NCBI GenBank assembly: GCA_023228645.1
Contig: JALOAT010000093.1
Location: 1 to 6,519 of the forward strand
Source: Gammaproteobacteria bacterium
GTDB lineage: Bacteria; Pseudomonadota; Gammaproteobacteria; Thiohalomonadales; Thiohalomonadaceae
DNA: 6,519 bases
Direction: 5' to 3'
Shown: positions 1-5,392 of the stretch, one piece after another
How positions within the stretch are numbered: position 1 is the stretch's first letter
How the letters are laid out: each line of letters begins with the position of its first letter
Translations under genes and position numbers: made by a program
Notes under the pieces: generated by a model
What the model saw: the letters and a program-made list of their open reading frames with translations, nothing else
What the model was told of the DNA's origin: nothing
The model's database searches: none

Positions 1-93
1 CTTTTCAAAGAGCTGCCTACGGCCACTACAGCGGAACAACTCGAGGCGCTGCTGCCGTACAACCTGTCGATTGAGATCACCGCTGGCGGTTAG
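1..93 (+). CDS. tnpC: IS66-family transposase, C-terminal fragment (cut by window edge)
   Basis: Only the last 30 residues and the TAG stop are in the window. The frame reads LFKELPTATTAEQLEALLPY followed by NLSIEITAGG. This matches the pattern of the small C-terminal domain of IS66 transposases (DDE_Tnp_IS66_C), which typically shows an 'F.ELP.A.T.E..EALLPWNL' signature; here the Trp is Tyr. The catalytic DDE core lies upstream and cannot be judged, so whether the element is active is unknown. The family's accessory genes (tnpA and tnpB) would also lie to the left. The gene symbol assumes the usual tnpA-tnpB-tnpC order. The identification rests on about 25 informative residues and the matching terminal repeat. 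Confidence 0.72.
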   Translation, partial: LFKELPTATTAEQLEALLPYNLSIEITAGG

Positions 94-124
94 CTTGCTA
101 GGGTGCGGTTTATCGACCGCTTAC
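1..124 (+). mobile_element. Right end of an IS66-family insertion sequence (partial)
   Basis: The window opens inside an insertion element. Seen directly: the tail of a reading frame that looks like the IS66 transposase C-terminus (stop at 91-93), then 31 bases ending in CGCTTAC at 118-124. IS66-family elements are known to end in inverted repeats of the form GTAAGCG...CGCTTAC, with the transposase gene finishing close to the right end, so both signals agree. The right inverted repeat probably covers about 101-124. The 8 bases after it (125-132, AATCTTCC) would be the target duplication if this copy transposed intact; the left copy is outside the window. The exact boundary is inferred from the terminal heptamer. 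Confidence 0.72.
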
Positions 125-214
125 AATCTTCCGGCAACGCCGAACCGTACCGTCAAGACTGATAAGCCCAATAGTGATACCACTAGGGCCGACGCCCAGC
201 TGGCCCAGGTATTC

Positions 215-220
215 CAGGAG
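215..220 (+). promoter_or_regulatory. Ribosome binding site that decides the YecA-like start
   Basis: CAGGAG is placed 6 bases before GTG 227. The upstream in-frame start at 71 lies inside the IS66 transposase frame. This site is the main reason for choosing the internal GTG. Confidence 0.6.
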
Positions 221-226
221 CACTCC

Positions 227-925
227 GTGAATTTCGATGCCGCACTCTCCCTTTCCGAGCTCAAGGAGCTTGCCGCTTTTCTGGTCTCCGCCGATGCGCC
301 GGATACCGCCATGGAGCTGTCGTCCGTGAACGGCTTCCTCGCGGCGGTGGCGCTCAATCCCTCCTTCATCGTCCCAAGCCAATGGATGCCTTGGGTGTGG
401 GATCCTCAAAAGGGCGAGGCCGCGCCGGAATTCGCTGACATGGCACAAGCCCAGCACATCATGGGTCTGCTGATGCGCTATTACAACCAAGTGGTGAGCG
501 AACTCGATGGCGGCAAGTTTGAGCCACTGTTCTATCCCATCAAACAGGAAGACGGCAGCACGTATCTTGAGCCGGACGGGTGGGCGACGGCGTTCATGCT
601 GGGGGTGCTTCGCTTTCCGGATTCCTGGGAGCCGGTGTTCGCCGATCATCTGGACATGTTGTCGCCGATGGTAATGTTGGGCACTGAGCGAGGTCGTGAG
701 ACACTGCGGGAGTCGCAGGATCCGAGGCATGCGATCGAGGTTGCCCGCGCTGCCATCCCGAGGGCCGTGGCGGAGCTGCGCACCTATTTCCTGCTACCGC
801 ACCATCAGGCTGCCCGCCCCTTTCCTCAGCGCAGAGCCGAACCCAAGGTGGGTCGCAACGACCCCTGCCCCTGCGGCTCGGGAAAGAAATTCAAGAAGTG
901 CTGCGCCCGGCAAACGCTGTCTTGA
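227..925 (+). CDS. UPF0149/YecA-like protein with C-terminal SEC-C zinc motif
   Basis: This encodes a soluble protein of about 232 residues. The N-terminal ~190 residues resemble the UPF0149 (YgfB/YecA) fold: a helical start (LSLSELKELAAFLVS), then SVNGFLAAVALNPSFIVPSQ followed by WMPWVW, matching the family's 'L.GFL.A....P..I.PSEWLP' pattern. The C-terminus carries VGRNDPCPCGSGKKFKKCC, a textbook SEC-C motif with Cys214, Cys216, Cys225 and Cys226 as zinc ligands, also found at the end of SecA. In E. coli, YecA is reported to bind SecA and ribosomes; a similar role here is inference. I chose GTG at 227 because CAGGAG at 215-220 sits 6 bases upstream and the family homology begins there. The frame stays open back to 71, but that stretch runs through the IS66 end and is not gene-like. 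No partner gene lies in the same operon. Confidence 0.85.
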   Translation: MNFDAALSLSELKELAAFLVSADAPDTAMELSSVNGFLAAVALNPSFIVPSQWMPWVWDPQKGEAAPEFADMAQAQHIMGLLMRYYNQVVSELDGGKFEPLFYPIKQEDGSTYLEPDGWATAFMLGVLRFPDSWEPVFADHLDMLSPMVMLGTERGRETLRESQDPRHAIEVARAAIPRAVAELRTYFLLPHHQAARPFPQRRAEPKVGRNDPCPCGSGKKFKKCCARQTLS

Positions 926-1123
926 AAGATGCCGTTTGCGGGCGTGATGGAGAATGCAAGATCAAGAGCGGCCCCCGATAGCGAATTCCTTCCGTCCCCT
1001 CCGTGCCGCCCGGAGCCCTGTCTATTCCGGTCCCGCAAGGGCAATTCACCCCATCCTGCGCCAAAACCCACACATACTGCCTGGGTATTGCCAATAACGC
1101 GCGAAAATACAGTGGCTTAACAC

Positions 1124-1140
1124 TGGCACGGTCTCTGCAA
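1124..1140 (+). promoter_or_regulatory. Sigma-54 (-24/-12) promoter for the TonB receptor gene
   Basis: The sequence is TGGCACG-GTCT-CTGCAA. The RpoN consensus is TGGCACG-N4-TTGCA/T, so every consensus base is present except the first T of the -12 element (C here). The invariant GG (1125-1126) and GC (1137-1138) have the required spacing. Transcription would start at about 1149-1151, giving a leader of roughly 100 bases before ATG 1249. Sigma-54 promoters need an AAA+ enhancer-binding activator; its site has not been identified. The near-palindrome at 1086-1096 is a candidate, although it is closer than usual. No good sigma-70 promoter was found in the same region. Confidence 0.65.
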
Positions 1141-1237
1141 TCCACGTGGCAGCAGTGGACCAAAGGAATGTGCGGCCGCCATTTGGCCGTGAACAGGCAC
1201 ACACGGATTCAGGGAGGTACAACGACAGCGCTCACTT

Positions 1238-1242
1238 GAGGA
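1238..1242 (+). promoter_or_regulatory. Ribosome binding site of the TonB receptor gene
   Basis: GAGGA lies 6 bases upstream of ATG 1249 and supports that start. A second, stronger-looking tract, AGGGAGGT at 1211-1218, is 30 bases from the ATG and has no start codon at a suitable distance. Confidence 0.65.
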
Positions 1243-1248
1243 AATCTC

Positions 1249-3552
1249 ATGTCACACAGAAAGAACACCCTGCCGGTGATCCTGGGGCAGGTTTTCGCAG
1301 GTCTCGCCCTACCCCTCGCCGCCGGGATCGCCCAAGCCGCCGACCTCGGCACCATCCAGGTCGAATCCACGACCATCGACGATCGTTTCGAATCCAAACG
1401 GAACGAGGCCTCCAACATCGCGATAGTCAGCGGTGAACGGGTCGATAACTCCCGCGCCGAGAACATCCAGCAACTCTTGCAGTCCGTGCCCGGTATCACG
1501 ACGGAGTTCGATAGCGGCGACACCCTCAAGATTCACATGCGTGGCGTAGAGAACCAACGCTATTACGGCGAAAAACCGGGGGTCGCCATCGTCATCGATG
1601 GCGTGCCCGTATTCGAGCGAACTGGCAAGGTCAACATCGATCTCGACAATATCGAGTCGATTAAGGTGATTAAGGGCGGCGCCTCGTACCTGTTCGGTGA
1701 TGACGCCCTGGCCGGCGCCGTCATCATCACTACCAAGCGCGGCGCCAAGAACGCCGGGTTCAGGGTTTCCGCAGACGCCGGCAGCGACGGCTATCGCAAG
1801 GGATTGGTCCGCGCGGGCTACGCCAACGATACGTTCAACACCCATCTGCAGGTCTCGCGCCGCGCCAGCGACGGCTATTGGTTCCAGTCGGAATACACGG
1901 CGGACTACGTCAACGGCAAGCTCCAGTACTATCTGGACGACCGCAGCGACATCACCTTCGGTTTCGAACGTTCGGAACGCGAAAAAGACAGCCACGGCAC
2001 TGTCGAAGGCGCCACCCAGGCGCGGCTGGACCCGCGCAGCGTCGAGGGGCGCGACTATGCACGCATGTTCGACGTGAGCCTCGGCAAGTACTTCGCCACC
2101 TATGCCCACGATTTCGGCGCGACGAGCAACCTGCTGGTGAACGTCTACCAGTTCGCTGACGACACGGCTTTCGTCTCCGCGCCCCAGAACTTCGACGCCG
2201 CTGGCAACAGCGTAACCGACGTGGACGCCTACACCACAGGCAACGACTACCGGCAGGTACAGCGCGGCATAAAGAGCGAGTGGCGCTCAGGCGGCGAGCG
2301 CCTGGCCTGGATGGCCGGGCTCGACCTGCGCGCCAATACCTACGAAAACAAGAGTCAGTACCTCGTGGATTTCAAGAGCTCACCGTCGCCCTTCGCGCCG
2401 GTGAGACGCGCCGGTACCGTGACCCAAGACAACACCACGGATGAAAACGTGCAGGCGCTGTACGGTGAAATGAAATTCCGCCTCTCGCAGCCGTTCACCG
2501 TCACGCTGAATGGGCGTTACGACCATATTGCGCTGGACTACGAGGACCAGCTGAGCGGCCTGGCCCTCGATAAGGCATTCAACGTCACCTCCTGGCGGCT
2601 GGGCGGCAATTATGCGCTGTCCGATTACAGCGATCTTTACGCCAACGTCTCCACAGGCTTCCGTGCCCCTACCGTGGATCAGCTGTTCGCTGGCGATATC
2701 TCGCCTACCGGCAACACCGCAAGCAATCCCGACCTGGATCCCGAGCAGGCGATCAACAAGGAGATCGGCTTGCGGCGCAAGACCGAGCTGTTTGGCATCC
2801 CCTGGGACTTGGACATGGCAATCTTCCGCATCGACCGCGACGACTACATCATGGCCTCGGTAGGCCAGTACGGCGGCGTTCCGACCGACGAACAGCAGAT
2901 GTACCAGAACATCGGCGGCATGCGCAGCCAGGGCCTGGAGCTGGCGTTACGTAGCGACGTCAGCCGCCAATGGTGGGCCAACATCGCCTACACCTACCTG
3001 GACGCCAAGTTCACCGATTACAGGAACTTCAACCTGCTGCTCGGCAACCGCTATGGGCGCAACGGCTACTTCGACAGCGTTACCGGCGGCAACGCGGACG
3101 GGGTCTGCGATCCCAGCGAGTACGATCCGGCCAACAGCTACTGCATTGAGCGGCGCGACAACACCGGCAACGTCGTGCCGCGCGTGCCGCGCCACCATCT
3201 CAACATGGCGCTGAACTACCGCGCCACGCCGCGCTGGATGCTGACCGGCGAGATGGATGCCATCTCCTCGTACTACGCGGACGAAGTAAACCTCGTGAAC
3301 ATCGGTGGCCATGCTACGTTCAACCTGGTGACGCAGTATGACCTGAAGTACGGCAACAGCCAGGCCTGGTCATTCTTCGCGCGCATCGACAACCTGTTCG
3401 ACCGCAGGTATTACAACACCGCGCGCGGCAACTACGACAGCGCGAGCATCGGCACCGGCGGGGTGGCGGACGGCGTGCTCACGGATGAGGACATCTCCAT
3501 CGTGGTGAATCCGGGGCGTACGTTCACGCTGGGTGTCGAGGCGGTCTTCTGA
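1249..3552 (+). CDS. TonB-dependent outer-membrane receptor (substrate unknown)
   Basis: This is a 767-aa gated outer-membrane channel that would import a metal chelate or other scarce nutrient using TonB-ExbBD energy. It has a signal peptide of about 30 residues (cleavage likely at AQA|AD), then a TonB-box-like GTIQVES at 34-40. The plug domain covers about 51-165: ENIQQLLQSVPGI, the HMRGVENQ segment near 96-103, VAIVIDGVPV at 112-121, and IKGGASYLFGDDALAGAVIITT at 141-162 (given here as a motif region). The 22-strand barrel follows, with FRAPTVDQLFAG and the NPDLDPE signature mid-barrel, ending NPGRTFTLGVEAVF with a terminal Phe for BAM assembly. The plug starts right after the TonB box, so there is no STN signalling domain and no anti-sigma partner is expected. 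The only two cysteines (620 and 632) flank an acidic loop and may form a disulfide. The substrate cannot be read from the sequence, and no partner transport genes are adjacent. Confidence 0.95.
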   Translation: MSHRKNTLPVILGQVFAGLALPLAAGIAQAADLGTIQVESTTIDDRFESKRNEASNIAIVSGERVDNSRAENIQQLLQSVPGITTEFDSGDTLKIHMRGVENQRYYGEKPGVAIVIDGVPVFERTGKVNIDLDNIESIKVIKGGASYLFGDDALAGAVIITTKRGAKNAGFRVSADAGSDGYRKGLVRAGYANDTFNTHLQVSRRASDGYWFQSEYTADYVNGKLQYYLDDRSDITFGFERSEREKDSHGTVEGATQARLDPRSVEGRDYARMFDVSLGKYFATYAHDFGATSNLLVNVYQFADDTAFVSAPQNFDAAGNSVTDVDAYTTGNDYRQVQRGIKSEWRSGGERLAWMAGLDLRANTYENKSQYLVDFKSSPSPFAPVRRAGTVTQDNTTDENVQALYGEMKFRLSQPFTVTLNGRYDHIALDYEDQLSGLALDKAFNVTSWRLGGNYALSDYSDLYANVSTGFRAPTVDQLFAGDISPTGNTASNPDLDPEQAINKEIGLRRKTELFGIPWDLDMAIFRIDRDDYIMASVGQYGGVPTDEQQMYQNIGGMRSQGLELALRSDVSRQWWANIAYTYLDAKFTDYRNFNLLLGNRYGRNGYFDSVTGGNADGVCDPSEYDPANSYCIERRDNTGNVVPRVPRHHLNMALNYRATPRWMLTGEMDAISSYYADEVNLVNIGGHATFNLVTQYDLKYGNSQAWSFFARIDNLFDRRYYNTARGNYDSASIGTGGVADGVLTDEDISIVVNPGRTFTLGVEAVF

Positions 3553-3565
3553 GGAAGCTCCGAAA

Positions 3566-3649
3566 AGGCACCCGTCCACACAGGGTCAGTGCTTGATCTT
3601 GCGCCGCGGCGCACGAACGAGTGAAAACTGACCCATGTGGGCGCTGCCT
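3566..3649. repeat. Large imperfect inverted repeat with an inner 14-bp palindrome
   Basis: The arms are 3566-3590 and 3627-3649. Aligned, they share AGGCA, then CCACA, then GGGTCAGT (inverted on the right as ACTGACCC, TGTGG, TGCCT), separated by 1-5 mismatched or unpaired bases. Between the arms is a perfect 14-bp palindrome, TGCGCCGCGGCGCA, at 3600-3613. It begins 14 bases after the TonB receptor stop. It could fold as a long stem topped by a GC-rich hairpin and so slow or end transcription, but no T tract follows. On the minus strand, TGGGTCAGTTTTCACTCG resembles the non-coding end repeats I associate with IS21-like elements, so an insertion-sequence remnant is an alternative. Confidence 0.6.
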
Positions 3650-3859
3650 GAGAGGGGCACCGCTGTGCCGGTTGCGCAGGTGGGCGACTGGAGTGATCGG
3701 GATTGACCGTCGGCACACGGACTGCTCTGTGTATTTTGAGGCGCAGCGTTCGTGCCCGAGATATTCAGTGGAATCGTGATGGTGGAAGGACTGGTTACGG
3801 GTTCATCTGCCACAGGCCCCTGGAAAGCCATCATCGCGCTATTCCGAACCCGCCCGTGC

Positions 3860-3895
3860 GGTAGTAGGCTTACTGCCCGGCCCCGAGTGGGCAGT
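3860..3895 (+). promoter_or_regulatory. Two mutually exclusive hairpins in the S1-protein leader
   Basis: Stem A pairs GGTAGTA (3860-3866) with TACTGCC (3871-3877, one G-T pair) around a 4-base loop. Stem B pairs ACTGCCC (3872-3878) with GGGCAGT (3889-3895) around a 10-base loop. Both use the segment 3872-3877, so only one can form at a time. They lie 67-103 bases before the S1-protein start. A switching leader is possible, but short GC-rich stems also arise by chance. Confidence 0.3.
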
Positions 3896-3962
3896 GAATT
3901 TTCCCGATGCAGCGGCCGAGCCGGCAGCGCCCCTGCGTCCCTCTATTCGGCATCCTCTTCCC

Positions 3963-5171
3963 ATGGCAGAACACGAAGATTTCAGCGCCCTTCTGAACGA
4001 ATACGAACGCAAGAGCCCGGGCCAGGGTCACAAGGCGCCTCTGCCGGGCGAGCGTGTGCGTGGCCGCATCGTGTCCATTGGCGCCGAGCAGGCCTTCGTG
4101 GACCTCGGCACCAAGGCTGAGGCGGTGATCGAAATCGCCGAGCTCACCGATGCCGAAGGTCATACCGCGCAGGTGGGCGATACCATCGAGACTTACGTGC
4201 TCAGCCGCGATGATCGTACGGGCACCCTGCTTTTGGGCCGCAGCGCCGGGCGGCACGTCCATGACAGCGCCGGCCTCGAACAGGCCTTCGCCAACGGATT
4301 GCCGGTGGAGGGCATGGTGTCGGGCGTTGCCAAGGGCGGCCTGGAGGTCCAGGTGGCCGGCATGCGCGGGTTCTGTCCGGCTTCCCAGGTGGCCACGCGT
4401 TTCGTGGATGACCTGCAAGGCTACGTCGGGCAGCGTCTGAGCTTCCGCATCACCAAGTACGAGGGCGGCCGTCGTCCCAACCTGGTGCTCTCGCGCCGGG
4501 CGCTGCTGGAAGAGGAGGCGCATCAGCAGGCCGCCGAGCTGCGCGGCAGGCTGGCGGTGGGGCTGGTGCTCAAGGGTACGGTCACCTCGGTGAAGGACTA
4601 CGGCGCCTTCATCGATCTGGGCGGCCTGGAGGGCATGGTCCACGTCAGCGAACTCTCTTACAGCCGGGGCGCCAAGCCGCAGGATCTGGTAAAGCCCGGT
4701 GATGAGGTGGAGGTCGCCGTGCTGCGCATCGAGCAGTCCGACAAGGGCGAGCGCATCGCCCTGTCCATCCGGGCCCTTGGCGCCGATCCCTGGCAGGAGG
4801 CCGAAACACGCTACCCCGCGGGCTCGAAGGTGAAGGGCACGATCACCCGCCTGCAACCCTTCGGCGCCTTTGTCGAGGTGGAGCCGGGTTTGGAAGGGCT
4901 GGTACCCAACAGCGAACTGGGCGGCGGCCGCCGGGTGAGCCACGCGAAGGAGGTGGTCAATCCGGGTGATGTGGTCGAGGCCACGGTGCTTGCCGTCGAC
5001 AGTGCGCGGCGCCGCCTCAGTCTGTCGCTGGATACCGCTTCCCATGAGGAGGCCGCCAACGTCGAGGCCTACCGGCCGGCCGCGAAGCCGAAGACCGATG
5101 AATCGGTCGGCAGCTTCGGGCAGCTGTTGCGCGAGAGCCTGAACAAGGCCAAACCGGACACGCAGAAGTAA
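3963..5171 (+). CDS. Four-domain S1 RNA-binding protein (S1-like, not full-length RpsA)
   Basis: This is a 402-aa cytoplasmic protein made of four S1 (OB-fold) RNA-binding domains, at about 29-95, 112-182, 199-272 and 286-358. The last two are the most typical: KGTVTSVKDYGAFIDLGGLE and KGTITRLQPFGAFVEVEPGL. The first two are more divergent, as in the ribosome-docking domains of S1. Ribosomal protein S1 in E. coli has six domains and 557 residues, so this is a shorter relative; similar ~400-aa proteins occur in proteobacteria beside a true RpsA. The role is probably RNA or ribosome binding, but is not established. ATG 3963 was chosen because MAEHEDFSALLNEYE looks like a native N-terminus. An in-frame GTG at 3894 would add 23 low-complexity residues. 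No Shine-Dalgarno sequence precedes ATG 3963; the leader there is pyrimidine-rich, so start confidence is moderate. Confidence 0.85.
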   Translation: MAEHEDFSALLNEYERKSPGQGHKAPLPGERVRGRIVSIGAEQAFVDLGTKAEAVIEIAELTDAEGHTAQVGDTIETYVLSRDDRTGTLLLGRSAGRHVHDSAGLEQAFANGLPVEGMVSGVAKGGLEVQVAGMRGFCPASQVATRFVDDLQGYVGQRLSFRITKYEGGRRPNLVLSRRALLEEEAHQQAAELRGRLAVGLVLKGTVTSVKDYGAFIDLGGLEGMVHVSELSYSRGAKPQDLVKPGDEVEVAVLRIEQSDKGERIALSIRALGADPWQEAETRYPAGSKVKGTITRLQPFGAFVEVEPGLEGLVPNSELGGGRRVSHAKEVVNPGDVVEATVLAVDSARRRLSLSLDTASHEEAANVEAYRPAAKPKTDESVGSFGQLLRESLNKAKPDTQK

Positions 5172-5172
5172 G

Positions 5173-5389
5173 CGCCGGCAGCCCCTGGTGCTCAGTTTTG
5201 TCCTGCTGGGCATGGCCATGCGAAACCTGCCCGTCGGCACGGCCTACGCCGTGTGGACGGGCATCGGCGCAATGGGCACGGCGGTGGTGGGGATCGTCTG
5301 GCTCGGCGAGCCTGCCACGGGGGGGCAGGCTGGTTTCGCTCCTGCTGATCCTGTGCGGCATCGTCGGCCTGAAGCTGGCGAGCCCGTAG
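5173..5389 (+). pseudogene. SMR-family (SugE/Gdx-like) transporter, 5'-truncated and frameshifted
   Basis: This is the remnant of a small multidrug resistance membrane transporter, a family of about 105 residues with four helices that includes the guanidinium exporter Gdx (SugE). Visible in frame from about 5188: LSFVLLGMAMRNLPVGTAYA then VWTGIGAMGTAVVGIVWLGEPAT, covering helices 2 and 3 with the SugE-type PVGTAYAVWTGIG signature. The frame then breaks at GGGGGGG (5320-5326). Removing one G gives GEPATGGRLVSLLLILCGIV followed by GLKLASP and a TAG stop at 5387-5389, the proper helix 4 and C-terminus. Helix 1, with the essential glutamate, is missing: upstream sequence is already the S1 gene. 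It therefore cannot make a working transporter even if the G run were a sequencing error. It ends 3 bases before the convergent porin gene. Confidence 0.85.
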
Positions 5390-5392
5390 AGA

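Larger units (their letters stand above)
926..1248. other. Intergenic region before the TonB receptor gene
   Basis: This 323-bp stretch has no convincing gene; its short open frames show no recognisable protein features. From 926 to about 1080 I see little beyond small inverted repeats (910-916 with 933-939 across the preceding stop codon, and CCGGA 1010-1014 with TCCGG 1026-1030); neither is followed by a T tract. From 1086 it looks regulatory: an 11-bp near-palindrome TATTGCCAATA (1086-1096), a sigma-54 promoter match (1124-1140), leader hairpins (1141-1159 and 1171-1191) and two purine-rich Shine-Dalgarno-like tracts (1211-1218 and 1238-1242). No Fur-box-like sequence was found. Confidence 0.6.
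3553..3962. other. Intergenic region with nested inverted repeats, no clear gene
   Basis: These 410 bases separate the TonB receptor from the S1 protein gene. Open frames on both strands (for example 3586-3834 minus) show no recognisable domain and no good ribosome binding site. Structure seen: the large nested inverted repeat at 3566-3649; a tight hairpin GGCAC-CGCT-GTGCC at 3656-3669; a weak terminator-like element at 3715-3737 (stem ACACGG/CTGTGT with one G-T pair, then ATTTT); and two overlapping hairpins at 3860-3895. No convincing sigma-70 promoter for the S1 gene was found: TTGACC at 3703-3708 has no -10 at proper spacing. Confidence 0.55.

Noticed and set aside
71..226. Upstream in-frame extension of the YecA-like protein from a start at 71
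   Set aside because: The first 18 codons lie inside the IS66 end and overlap the transposase frame; the residues look non-family, and a proper ribosome binding site precedes GTG 227.
910..939. Inverted repeat GCAAACG/CGTTTGC as a terminator of the YecA-like gene
   Set aside because: The stem is 7 bp with a 16-base loop, overlaps the stop codon and has no T tract after it.
926..1248. Fur box upstream of the TonB receptor
   Set aside because: No stretch resembles the GATAAT-type inverted hexamers of the Fur consensus.
1309..2109. 266-codon minus-strand open frame opposite the TonB receptor
   Set aside because: Antisense shadow of the plug and early barrel; low-complexity translation rich in Ala, Val, Gly and Asp.
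3703..3737. Sigma-70 promoter (TTGACC with TATTTT or TGTATT) before the S1 gene
   Set aside because: The spacing is 21 or more bases, outside the functional range.
3586..3834. 82-codon minus-strand open frame in the intergenic region
   Set aside because: No domain, no convincing ribosome binding site, and it runs through the inverted repeat; likely chance.
3894..3962. GTG start 23 codons upstream for the S1-like protein
   Set aside because: The extra residues are Ala/Pro-rich and unlike S1-protein N-termini, and this GTG lies at the edge of a predicted stem.
3752..4120. Open frame overlapping the S1 gene start in another frame
   Set aside because: From 3963 on it is an Arg/Ser/Pro-rich shadow of the S1 gene; its first 70 codons match no family I recognise and no good ribosome binding site is present.
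3870..5240. 456-codon open frame on the minus strand opposite the S1 gene
   Set aside because: It is an antisense shadow of a GC-rich coding region; the translation has no recognisable domain while the plus strand encodes four clear S1 domains.
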